Source: Pristionchus mayeri (Eukaryota; Nematoda; Chromadorea; Rhabditida; Neodiplogasteridae). From it: a DNA stretch of 64,000 nt. The position numbers and the translations under genes were made by a program. Position 1 is the stretch's first letter; each line of letters begins with the position of its first letter. Below are positions 26,940-37,193 of this stretch, piece after piece. The stretch lies in the NCBI GenBank assembly GCA_036245805.1, contig BTRK01000005.1:19134984-19198983 (forward strand). The letters run 5' to 3'. The notes under the pieces are model-generated. The model saw only the letters and a program-made list of their open reading frames with translations. It had not been told where the DNA came from and did no database searches.

Positions 26940-27852
26940 TTAGGCTGTTGCAAAAGTCTTGTGGTTTTTTGTGTCAGTACTTTGAACGATCATAACTCGC
27001 GTGTCTCAAATCTCAATGGCCAACAAACGTGGTGTTGTTTAGGGATATGCTTGAACTTTGCTCACGTATATTTCAATCAAACCGATCATGCAACCAACGC
27101 AAGCAATTATGATTCACGCAATTGCAAAAAACGCACAAAATTTAGATTTACATTTTTTTATCTAGATATGTGAAGGGGAAATTCATGAAACAACTGCATA
27201 ATGTTGAGTGAGAAGTACCATTGATGTTCTTTCAAAAAATACGTTAGACCTGTCATGTGAGTGGGTTTGAACCAAATTACATGATAGCAAAAATATGAGC
27301 AGAATCAGGCTGCATGTGACTTGTACCTTCTTTTCTGAATGGAAGACCAAGCATACAGGCTCCATCATGTGTGCGTTGTATGCACCCATGAATAGGCTAT
27401 ATTCTCATAAAAAATATTGGGGCCTGCTTCTTCTCCCTTTCAGGAAATTTGAATTTCTTATTTTTCAGAAATATGCAAAATCAACACAGAAATGCAACAA
27501 TGTAGTCATTTCCAGATCAACTCATTCCTCGAAAGGATAAAACTTCCAGCATCCATGAAAAAAAATATGTATAGGGTAAAGATGGGAGCTTCATATAACC
27601 ACCAGGAATTGAGCGTTCATGCTTCAGAGGAAACAGAATATTGAGAAATGTTGCGTTTTCGATGGATAAATTTTAGTAATTTTAACTGGATCCTGTTCCC
27701 GCCTCTCTGATTGGGCAATGCTGATAGGGTGCGCATATGAAAGAGTATGTAAGGCCTCATTAGTAATCAATATCGCGAAGTTCATCTATCAATCCAACGG
27801 GAAGATGGAAGTCAAAATATCAAAATTCCACAGGACTTTTGCAACAACCTAA
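26940..27852. mobile_element. Mariner-type MITE, copy 2
   Basis: Left terminus TTAGGCTGTTGCAAAAGTC and, read inward on the other strand, right terminus TTAGGTTGTTGCAAAAGTCC; both flanked by TA. Homologous in its ends to the element at 11470-12367 but the interiors differ. Its frames are short and interrupted, so it is non-autonomous. Confidence 0.82.
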
Positions 27853-27957
27853 TATTTCTCAAAAACATCTTACGATTATGAAGTTATGAAGTATTGGGGG
27901 TTGGAGTAAAAGTATGATAAATAGTAAGTAATACGGTTGACGAGTTAGATCTTCTCA

Positions 27958-29121
27958 ATGTCAGAAGATCTAACTCGTCTCATTCCTGGTCTCTGCGCGG
28001 GCGACGAGCGGCCGAATTCGTCTTTCCTCCTCCACCCCCCTCCACCAGGAGGTCCTTCCCCAGTTGCCATTGGTGCGGCCGGGGTCGTAAGCACCGTCAT
28101 GGGCAGTCGACAGCCACTCTTCATTGCGACAATCAACGCCCGCACACTCTCTTCTCCCGCACGTCAAGCCGAGTTCGATATGGCCCTCTCGAAGATCAAA
28201 TTCGACGTCGTTGGAGTGACTGAGGCAAGGATTGTGGGCAAAGGGACGGTGAGTTTACACCTCTCTTCATCGACCTTATTCTATAGTGGAGGCACACAAG
28301 CCCATAAGGGTGTTGCATTCGTAGTTAAGGATCGATTGGCTAGCACTGTCAAGTTTGCAGCAAAAAGTGATCGGGTCGCTACTCTCCAAATACCCACGCA
28401 AAAACTGCATCTTGTTCTAGTTTATGCCCCCACTTCCTCCTCCACCGATGATCAATTCGACCAGATTATCGATGAAGTGGAGGACTCAGTCCAAGAGTGT
28501 ACCCCCGGATTCCGCCCCTTCGTTATCGGAGATTTGAATGCACGAGTCGAGAGAGAGCAAGGAACAGAGATGATCGTTGGCTGTTCTACCTACGCACCCA
28601 TGAATGACCGTGGAAGGAGAGTACTCGAGATGTGCACAAGGTTGCGACTCAGGATATGGAGCACATGGTTTACTTCGAAGCCTGAAAGGAGATGGACATG
28701 GCGGAGTCCAAACTGTACTACGAAACACCAAATCGACTTTGTGTGTGGACCGATGAATGCACCCGTCCGCAACTGTCATGTAATCAACCAATTCACGTTT
28801 GACAGTGATCACAGAATGGTTCGAATGGTATTGGATCTCGGAGCCAAGCGCAATTGGCAAACTGCCAGAAGATCAGCGATGGTCTTTGACAGAAGAGCCT
28901 ACAGAAGGAATGCAACCATCCTAAGTGAACTAGAAATACCCCATCCAGAAGATGCGACTGCTGCCTATCAGTCGATTGTAGCCCTCACACAAGTTATTTC
29001 CGTGGACTGTTGGAAAGAGAGACAAGTGGAATCGAAAGTGTCGCCAGCCACTCAACGGTTGCCAGATCCACATATTGCAACAATTCTACGAGAAGACTCG
29101 CACACTGTTTCAAGTGAATGA
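27958..29121 (+). pseudogene. Retrotransposon endonuclease domain
   Basis: The 387-residue frame keeps all AP-endonuclease-like landmarks: the Asn in ATINARTL, the catalytic Glu in VTEAR, YAPTSS, GDLNARV, and the C-terminal SDHRMV motif. A proline-rich N-terminal leader precedes it. After about residue 350 (SPATQR) the frame leaves the element's coding frame, because the following RT segment is read in another frame. Cleavage function would be to nick target DNA for target-primed reverse transcription. Confidence 0.88.
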
Positions 29122-30016
29122 GGGAAAAGTAGAGGTGAATGTAAGAAGAGGTGTTAAACAAGGTGATGTGATCTCACCCCGGCTATTCAATGCAGTGCTA
29201 CGGATGGCGCTCGATACAATTGACTGGGAAAACACTGGAATGAACGTGAATGGAGTTCGACTGACGACTCTATGCTATGCCGATGATCTGGTTGTGGTGG
29301 CGAAGAACAGAGTTGAACTGAAACAAATGCTCGAAAAAGTGGTCGTTGCTGTCGGAGGAGTGGGATTGGAAGTTCATCCCGGTAAAACAGTGCTGTTAAC
29401 ATCGAGTGAAACGAACAGAAAGGCAATTGAACTGGGATCGGCTATGAGATTCGATTATAAAGACGGAGTGAAATATCTCGGCACGTGGGTAGCAATCCCC
29501 CAGGATCCCTCACTCGAAGTGAAAAGAAGGATACAATGTGCATGGCTTGCTTGGAGAAGTATCGGGCATCTCTTAAAACACCCGACGGTTGGAAGGAACA
29601 TTCGGAGACGCGCATTCAACACTTGTATTATGGCAACAGTTTTATATGGATGCGAAACGTGGAAAATGAGAGCCTCTGATAAGCATGCCCTATGCGTTGC
29701 AAGCATAAAATGGAACGACGAATGATTGGAGTGACTTGGCAAGACAGATGGAGCAATGATAGGGTGAGACGAGAAACTGGTGTGACAGACTGGGGAGAAG
29801 AAGCGACAAGAAGGAAGATACGATGGGCTAACAAGATTAGGATGATGGATGATGATCGATGGACTAGGCGAATTACGATTTGGATACCGTACGATCGAAT
29901 CAAAAAGAGAGCACCAGGACGACCTAAAGAACGGTGGCGAAATGAGATACGGAAGAAGATGGGCGAGAATTGGTGGAGCATTTCAAATGAAGAATGGTCT
30001 CGTCGACTAACCTGAT
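29045..30016 (+). pseudogene. Retrotransposon reverse transcriptase, truncated and frameshifted
   Basis: Starts inside the RT domain (LQQFYEKTRTLFQ), keeps motif GVKQGDVISPRLFNAVL and the catalytic CYADDLVVV box, then the thumb (GVKYLGTWV). The frame breaks near 29690 and continues in the next frame with the C-terminal segment to a stop at 30014-30016. The N-terminal third of the RT, including the first catalytic aspartate motif, is absent. Confidence 0.87.
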
Positions 30017-30066
30017 CAGCGCTTTTGCGACACCTGATAAATTCTGATTCTGAAATGTCAGATTTC

Positions 30067-31403
30067 TTAGTCCTTGAAGAGGGTGATGGTGCTCGATTCC
30101 TTATTGCAGAGGAAGCAGAAGGCAATCGAAGTCTTCTCCCCTCCACAGATCTCACAGATGACATGGCCACATTCGATTAGAACGCTTCTTCTTCGAGCAT
30201 TCGCCCATCCACATTTTCCACAGGAACGAAAATACAGTCTACTGCCACTGCAACCAGAAGGATTAACATAAAAATTAAACAAAATAGTGATTGAATTAAT
30301 GATAAACAAAGCATACTTTTTCCTGTCCTCTTCCCTCATCTTCTCCATTCTCAGTTTCTCCTTGTTCCGATGTCTCTTCACAACCTCTGCAGCCCCTTCA
30401 GCCAGATTATTCATCGTGAATTCCCCTGGGTAGATGGCGTCGATTCTTCGGAATTCTTCGTCATAGACGTTAACTGCTCTCCCTTCGCGAAGCTGTCCGA
30501 CACTTTCAAGCTGCAATAAATTTGATAGAATTGGAAAATAATAAGTAAATTATAAATATCTGCCCACGTAGAATATTCAGCGTATCTATCTAAGAGTGGT
30601 ACCCCCTCGTGATTTTTTCTTCGAATGTTCGGATTCAGACATCTTCAAATTTTCAAATAACTAATCGCACACTGAAATGTAAATACAAGAAGTAAATCTC
30701 ACCGCAATCAACAAGACGTAATTGTTTTCGTAGAAAAACAATGTGGTTTCCCCCCGGAGAAATTTGAGAATGAGCAGTGTCATTTCCTGATTAGGAGGGA
30801 ACAATTTAGTAGTGTCCATGGTTTCCAAATCTTCCGTCTCAACGGAAGTCAGTTCGACATTCTCATCGAATTCCATAGCATCCATTCCTATCTCGATGAA
30901 TTCTTCTTCGAGTACAACAGTGAATGACTCCCTTCGGCAGAGGGGACACGGGGGAGGGGACTGCAGGTAGAGTGCATCCACTGCCAGATGATGGGCACAC
31001 GGAGTGCAGATGGAATGACCACAAGCAGTGAAGACACTGCGGGTACGAGGAGAAGAACAGAGACAGATGGGACACGAACGAGAGAAGAGGGGAGGGTAGG
31101 ATCTGAAAGGTATCAAAAACTCAGTTTCATTGAATCATTATGCTTTTGATGTCTGGACTCAGTTTGTGTATGGTTCATAACCTCAACCTCTTCTCGATTT
31201 CCACTCCAATTTCGATGGTCAGATCCACTTGATTATTTTCAAGGAATAAAGCAGATCCATTTTGATGATCGAAAGGAGAGCCATCAATCTGAAAATGTCA
31301 ATTGAAGTGATGTATCTAATGGCAGAACAACAAGTAATCTAACCTCAGAGTTTCCACGATCAGTGGAATTTTGAGTGATGGAAATTTCAGTGATAGCACT
31401 CAT
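30067..31403 (-). CDS. Double-RING protein (putative E3 ubiquitin ligase)
   Basis: Five phase-consistent exons, in coding order 31403-31344, 31288-31182, 31102-30703, 30510-30317 and 30247-30067, giving about 313 residues. The first RING (residues about 62-110) has CPIC, CGHSICTPC and CPLC; the second, near the C-terminus, has CGKCGW, ECGHVICEICGG and CFLC, and is shorter. Between them are an acidic stretch (MEFDENVELTSVETEDLE) and a charged helix (KRHRNKEKLRMEKMREED). RING domains usually recruit E2 enzymes; no substrate is suggested by the sequence. The stop codon lies four bases from the 3' end of the retrotransposon, so its 3' UTR and poly(A) signal must lie in or have been displaced by that insertion. 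Architecture matches the gene at 49955-50869. No specific orthologue recognised. Confidence 0.88.
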
Positions 31404-32070
31404 GAGGTGAGCGATATTGAATCCAGTTGAATGGCGAGTGTATTAAGTATAGAATAACATTGGATGACAAGAGACTGAAAGACGCGGTACTCACTAAAAA
31501 GATTGTCTGTTGAATAGACTAATCTGCACCAGGGGGCATTACACTACATGCTAACAGCCTTGTCCATGAGGATCGAAGCGGGTAGCTCAAAATGACTAAT
31601 TGTCATTCACAGAAATATCGTATTTGGTGTTTCCTCGCATCGGAATCGCAGTTCATTAGGGTTTACCTGCAGAGTCCAATGTGAGTGCCCAACAGGCCAC
31701 GGACTATTTCAGTCTGAGTGGAATATTGTAGCGCCACTGTGCGATTTTATTGAATATTCTTGATATTCGAAGTCTACGTTTCGCAAGTTTGTCTTTGTGG
31801 AGATTAAAAAAGTAGGAAGATGGAAAATGGGGAGCGATCTCTTCTATCCTCTTCCTATCGAAAATAGTGGAGTACATCTAGCTAAATTGAGTGACATCAG
31901 AATAAAGAATCTGCGAAACTGTTCACGCACAATGGAGCAGGAAGAATGTCAAAATGATCTAAAATTTTCTTCACATTTGGGATCCTAAATTCCTTGAGTT
32001 GCTGTTCTTAGTTATCCCCCTCGTCAACTTGGAAGATTGTGTTGCGAAAGGATGATGTCTTCCCTCCTAT
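31404..32070. other. Intergenic stretch, nothing seen
   Basis: No coding frame, RNA or repeat supported between the double-RING gene and the promoter block of the first CX gene. Confidence 0.5.
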
Positions 32071-32074
32071 TTCC

Positions 32075-32160
32075 TGGCTTTTCACCGAGTGACGTCAATC
32101 CCTCCCTCCCCTTCTCACTCCGCCCCTCTTCAATCTGCTGCCGACCTAGGGGAGGGAAAT
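32075..32160 (+). promoter_or_regulatory. Shared CX-gene promoter block, copy 1
   Basis: Contains GTGACGTCAAT (CRE/ATF-type site, 32089-32099), ACTCCGCCCCT (GC-box-like), CAATCTGC and GACCTAGGGGAGG in that order, about 260 bp before the start codon. The same series occurs before the other two CX genes. Confidence 0.7.
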
Positions 32161-32417
32161 GACTGTCCCTCACTCTTATGCGCCTTTCCAAGTTGGAATC
32201 AACCTTGGAGGAAATTAGGAATCTGTTTGATTCCATGAGAGAATTATGAATGAGCAGTGAGAGAGGGAGAATTCCATCGGAGGAGAGAACAGAATAATGA
32301 ATCCATCTGATCCCCGTGCTTTTATTATAGACCCCCATCCTTATTTTACAATGAGTTTGAGTGAGATTATTATTTTTTCCATTTTTTGAGTTATTATTTA
32401 TATAATTGAGGAGTTCG

Positions 32418-33419
32418 ATGCATAATGGGACGTTGTGGATGCTCTTCGCATGCATTGTGATCATCGCAGCAAGAGGAGGTCAACATTGCTACTTTCTCAT
32501 ATATTCAGTCACGCTGGTGTGTGCACCCAAGTTACTTGGTTCCAACTGGATAATATGTCTCTCTGCTGACTGTCTCGAAATCAAATAAAACAGTAGTCAG
32601 TTGGAGCCAAGCTTTGGGTCAACATGCGCAAATAAACGTTGAAGTTTGATGGTACTCAAATTATCGATTCAGGTATGGGTGGAGGTAGAGGAGGAGGAGG
32701 TGGAAGGGGCGGAGGCGGAGGAAGGGGAGGAGGTGGCGGTGGAAGAGGTGGAGGAGGAGGGGGATTCGGAGGAGGAGGAAGGAGTGCATCATCCTCTTCA
32801 ATCGGAGGAAGAGGAGGATCATTCGTAGCAATTGCCTCATTCAGGCAATTTAGTTCCCGAATCAACTCAATGTTCGCACTTCGTCACTGCGAATACAATG
32901 AGAAATGTCTCGATGCGCAATGTGAAGGAGATGGAGAGTTCGGATTCTCCTCTTCCCTCTTTCTCTCAATGACCATCTCCTCAGATGCTCCAGAAGAACA
33001 GACATGGTCAACGAGCTTCGATCCGTCTCATTCTACAGTTCGAAGGGAGATCCGTTCGTCGCTCTTTCGTTCTTCTCGCCATCTCTTCATTCAGTTCCTT
33101 CCACTCTTCCTTCGCCTGGCTCTGCCCTAAGGATAGCGTCTGCTGCGAGTGGGAATGCTGCACTCCTCATCACGATTATACCGAGTAAGCGAGTTAACAG
33201 CCTGTATTACGGTAGTAGAGACAATTGGACAGGCATGTGTTCATCATTCTCTCCTCTTCCAGAGATGTCTTCATCGTCCTCTTCGGTGGTTTCATCCTCA
33301 TGGTAGTAATCTGCGCTGTCGTCGGAATCGTCCAAGAAATTGAGAAGTGCAACAAAGAAGCGAGAAATCGTCGAATGGAAAGAGAAAGAGGAGAACGAAC
33401 AGCCATGACGAAGATCTGA
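32418..33419 (+). pseudogene. CX-module membrane protein paralogue 1, internally deleted
   Basis: Family: secreted/type I nematode CX-module (six-cysteine) proteins. Exon 1 (32418-32478) encodes a signal peptide (MHNGTLWMLFACIVIIAARG); exon 2 from 32673 encodes a GGGR repeat and RSASSSSIGGRGG. Downstream exons encode CSRRTDMVNELR, then SFAWLCPKDSVCCEWECC (CX module, to about 33190) and a membrane segment with basic tail ending MTKI (to 33419). Compared with copies 2 and 3 it lacks the GHYS...DKKYLP part of the ectodomain. The residue of that exon is out of frame, its donor is TTCGGA instead of GTAG, and the exon 2 donor is GC (32845). Gene product probably lost or much changed; alternative splicing not excluded. 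Function of the family is unknown. Confidence 0.75.
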
Positions 33420-33637
33420 TCATCACGATCAATTATTGATTCCCTTTCCTCTCCCCTGCTGTCTTTCCCCTTCTTTTGCTACCTCATTCACTGCCATGAT
33501 ATATTTGCGGAAGAATCGAAGTGATAAATGATTTATTGACTGAATTCGCCATTGAAGACACTTCGGCCTGAATATCATTTTTGATCCTATCTGATGTTGA
33601 AGCATACAAATTGGCTAATTCCCACTACTCTTATCTA

Positions 33638-34393
33638 CAGTCCTGTTGTGTCCCACCGTGAACATGCGTCACCCGGGGTGACTCGGGGTGACCCCGGGTG
33701 ACCCATGGTGACCCATGACCGACTCCTGACTCGGAGAGTGAATTTTATGAATCGAGAGTATGATATTCGGGTTCAGCACTTCCTGGCCGTTCGAACCATA
33801 TATATTTCATAATTTATTTATAAGAATAAAAACTCTCGATTTTAATTGCAAACGAGGCTATCAAAGGTCTGACCCACAGAAGCCGCATATTAGACCAGCA
33901 GGTAATTAAGCTTCTTCCCGGTTTTGCATTCAAATGTTCACCGGTTTTCAGCCAAGTGATACATTTCACGATTTCCCTTGCTTCGTTTTGTTTATATTAT
34001 TTTTAGTTTCTTTATAATGTTTTAGTAGACTAGTTTAAACCAAGCAAATAATAGGGAAACCATGAAATGTATCAGTTGTCTGAAAACCGGGGAAAGTTTG
34101 AATGCAAAACAGGGAAAAAGATTAATTACCTGCTGGTCCAATATGCGGCTTCTGTGGGTCAGACCTTTGATAGCCTCGTTTGCAATTAAAATCGAGTGTT
34201 TTTATTCTTATAAATAAATTATGAAATATATATGGTTCGAACGGCCAGGAAGTGCTGAACCCGAATATCATACTCTCGATTCATAAAATTCACTCTCCGA
34301 GTCAGGAGTCGGTCATGGGTCACCCGGGGTCACCCCGAGTCACCCCGGGTTACTCCGGGTGACGCATGTTCACGGTGGGACACAACAGGACTG
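33638..34393. mobile_element. Tc1-type foldback MITE
   Basis: Palindrome of about 756 bp starting CAGTCCTGTTGTGTCCCACC and ending in its complement, flanked by TA on both sides: the CAGT terminus and TA duplication of the Tc1 family. The outer part of each arm holds GGGTGAC/GTCACCC iterations; centre near 34015. No transposase. It interrupts a repeat block (34394-34590) that stands uninterrupted at 43651-43850. Confidence 0.92.
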
Positions 34394-34590
34394 TATTTTT
34401 GAGTACCAGCTGTTTATTCCTGTAAGTCGCTGCACGAACTCCCCTATTTTTAGCCCCGAATGACACCAATGCGAGAAGAGAAAAGGAAGAGAAAGAGGAG
34501 AAGGGAGAGAAGAGAGAGAGAAGGAGAGAGTGGTCATTGTAGAGAGAGGCGAGCAGGGAATTCCAGGCATCTCTTCGCCTCTCCACACAT
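34394..34590. repeat. Dispersed block downstream of CX gene 1
   Basis: About 190 bp (TATTTTTGAGT..., CTATTTTTAGCC, CAATGCGAGAAGAG, a GA-rich run, GAGGCGAGCAGGGAATT, GGCATCT) matching 43651-43850, downstream of CX gene 3. Suggests the CX genes duplicated as larger units, or that this is a decayed control region. Confidence 0.75.
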
Positions 34591-34997
34591 TTTCTCTGAT
34601 TTATCAACTCTTTTGGGACAATCAAGGAATTCAGACAACAGAATTCGATGACGCGTTTAGGGAATGCAAATAATTAATTGTAGATGCGATTTGTTTGGAC
34701 ACCTGTGGGAACAGCTTATTCAACCTTTCATAATTCTCCTTATTCGTCCCGAAGTTACCCGATATGGAGGACTGACTTAGAAATGGCCGTATCTAGAGGG
34801 AGAGATAGATACAAGAATGTTATTGAGCTGTTACGTTTTGCATTTCAAAGTATGGAAAATATCAATTTTACTGATTCATTTAAATATTTCTCATCCCACT
34901 CCCCCTCTCCACCTCACTCCTCTCCTCATTCGTCCGATCTTCCCTCCTTCCTCTCGGTCTCCTCCCTACTCGTCTCTTCTATTCTTCACCTCATTCG

Positions 34998-36560
34998 ATG
35001 GATAACTCGTCCAATAAGGGAACGACTGATCTCAAGTCTCCCTCCTCATCTGCAGCAGCTGCAGCCCCTCCTGCTGCACCCGGACAGCAACCCAAGACTA
35101 CTACTACTGAGGTATTCGCTACAGTACTCTGTCAGTACAGTAATCCATATTTGAGGGCCCCGAGATCGATACTCTGTCCGATGCTACAGCAGCCGAAGCA
35201 TACACACCGCCGCCCAAACCGGTGAGGGAAAAAGCTGCCCTCTTCAGCACCTTATTCATCGCCTACCGTAATCATGCTAGCACATTTCAGGTGGAGAAGA
35301 GGCTGAAGCGACGCAGACCTCGCAGCAAGGAATCGCTGAAACGGAGGGAGGTGGGTGACCTCCAGAAATGCGTCAGCAAGTAATCACTTCCCATTTCAGG
35401 AGAGACGACGCATAAAGGATCTGGAGAACAGACGAAGAATGTGGGTATATGAGCAACCAGAAGATGATCTATCGATGATCTTTGATCTTTCTCTTCAGGA
35501 AGACTTTCACTCGTGAGAGCGATATCGTGGCCGAGAGTGCACCTACAGAGAGTGTCCCTAATGAGAACAATGAGAAGGGTAAAGGAAGGATTACGGTAGG
35601 AGGGACTACAGTACTCCTATTCAGCCAAGGATGAGGGGTCAGAGGACTTCCTCAATAAACTTCTGGAGGGACAAAGGTAAAGGAATGGATCCTTGATCGA
35701 GGAGAAGAATATCTCTCGATGGATCGATACAGTGATGACGAATCCATTTCAGTGCTCCTTCTCCTCTACTCGACAAGGAATGGCTGAAGCTGCAGGCGGT
35801 GAGTGACACCAGAAGTGCGTCAACGAGTAGTTACTGACTCATTTCAGGAGGAACGACAGGAACGACACAAAAAGGAACTGGAGAACAGACGAAGACTGTG
35901 GGTCTATCCGAGTGGAATATCAATGAAATTGATCTTTGATCTCTCGGGAACGTAACTCAAAGAAGAACCTCTTGATATGATCTTTGGCCTGGCCGACTTA
36001 TGGGAGGTGATCTTTGATCTTTGATTCTCTCAGGAAGACTCGTGCTCGTGGGAGTGATATCCTGGCCGAGAGTGCCCCTGCTGATAGTGTTCCTAATGAG
36101 AACAACGAGAAGGGTAAGAGAAGGATTACGATAGGAGGAAATACAGTATTCCTCTTCAGCCAAAGATGAGGGATCAGAGGACTTCCTAAATAAACTTCTG
36201 AAGGGACAAAGGTGAAGAAACAGTGAAGGAGATCGAAGGAACAATCGAATGAAATCGAATGATGATCACAAGTCCATTCAATCCCTTTCAGTGCTCCTTC
36301 TCCTCTACTCGACGAAGAGGGAAATCCCATTCTTGAAGAAGATCCATATGAAGTGAGGAGGAGTATGGTAGATCAATAATCAATCCATCTCAGACTCTAC
36401 CACTCGTTCGAATTATCAGAGCAGTGACCAATCTAGTCGCCTATTTGATGGACAACCCAGTGAGAAATCATACTGTACTCCCTCCCTCCAATCTGATCTC
36501 CTCTCTTTCCAGTTGGTCGCCTTCGGAATTGCATTCCTCATTTTGCTCACTCGCAAATAG
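34998..36560 (+). CDS. Tail-anchored charged protein with duplicated exon cassette
   Basis: Thirteen phase-consistent exons: 34998-35111, 35156-35221, 35291-35350, 35400-35440, 35499-35578, 35625-35676, 35752-35797, 35848-35897, 36034-36113, 36160-36211, 36292-36352, 36394-36459, 36513-36560. The product starts with an Ser/Ala/Pro-rich segment (SSSAAAAAPPAAPGQQP), followed by a basic helix (VEKRLKRRRPRSKESLKRRE). Two copies of a four-exon cassette follow: ER(Q/R)...LENRRR, then SDI(V/L)AESAP...SVPNENNEKG, then KDEGSEDFLNKLL(E/K)GQ, then APSPLLD. A single C-terminal hydrophobic helix (LVAFGIAFLILLTRK) ends two residues from a lysine, as in tail-anchored membrane proteins. Family not recognised; inferred to be a cytosol-facing protein of the ER or outer mitochondrial membrane. 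Confidence 0.85.
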
Positions 36561-36784
36561 TGAATTGACAAAGAAGGAAGAGATCAAAGATCATCGTTTA
36601 CCAATTACGAGAGAAACCTCATTGGCACAATCTGCGTATCTCAACGCTAATAAAGCTTAGAAAAAGCAAGTCGTTGTTTGAAGACGTTGGACGTCGATAG
36701 GGTAAAGACCCAATCGTGATAACAATGCACTATGTAGTCTTGATATCGTGAGAAGGTTCGACGAATTATGAAAAAATAAAAGAT

Positions 36785-36855
36785 TGCATCGGCCGGGAAT
36801 CGAACCCGGGCCGCCCGCGTGGCAGGCGAGCATTCTACCACTGAACCACCGATGC
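36785..36855 (-). tRNA. tRNA-Gly (GCC)
   Basis: 71-nt cloverleaf on the minus strand: acceptor GCATCGG/CCGATGC, D arm GTTCAGTGGTAGAAT, anticodon loop CTGCCAC (GCC, complement of 36821-36823), T arm CCGGGTTCGATTCCCGG, discriminator A. Free-standing between two + strand genes. Confidence 0.97.
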
Positions 36856-37193
36856 TTGTGGGGTGGTCAGGTATAGACAATTCCGAATAGTGGCTCTTCT
36901 GTATGTGCCGTTGATAGATTTCGCTCGTTGGGTATAGTGAGATCGTTTTTTTTACATGTAAGGTCTTGTTAACTTGGTTCACTGCCTTATCTGGCGATGA
37001 GAACCGGACAGTCTCATTCATCATTTCTTTCTCAAACCCTTTACGCCCACCAAAAAAGAACCTAATTTGAATGAAGAGGAGATTTGAATGACTTCGTTGT
37101 TCGTTATTTCTTCATTTGCATCTAAATCGATCCCTCTACCCCTCTCTCTCTTTCTCATTCTCCATTCATTCACCTCTCTTTCCTCTTCTCCCA

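Larger units (their letters stand above)
27957..30060 (+). mobile_element. Internally deleted non-LTR retrotransposon (RTE-like)
   Basis: Contains an apurinic-type endonuclease frame followed directly by the C-terminal half of a reverse transcriptase. AATGTCAGA occurs at both edges (about 27956-27964 and 30055-30063), a candidate target-site duplication. The RT fingers and first palm motifs are missing and a frame change marks the deletion near 29045. A second frameshift lies near 29690. The C-terminal tail with RIRWANKIR and GRPKERW motifs is typical of RTE/CR1-like elements. The element is presumably dead and ends four bases before the stop codon of the neighbouring gene on the other strand. 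Confidence 0.9.

Noticed and set aside
29628..30170. 180-residue minus-strand frame
   Set aside because: Shadow of the retrotransposon C-terminal frame, running into the RING gene.
32639..33130. Single 163-residue Gly-rich frame as an intact gene
   Set aside because: It lacks the signal-peptide exon and runs through a family exon out of frame; better explained as exon 2 of damaged CX copy 1.
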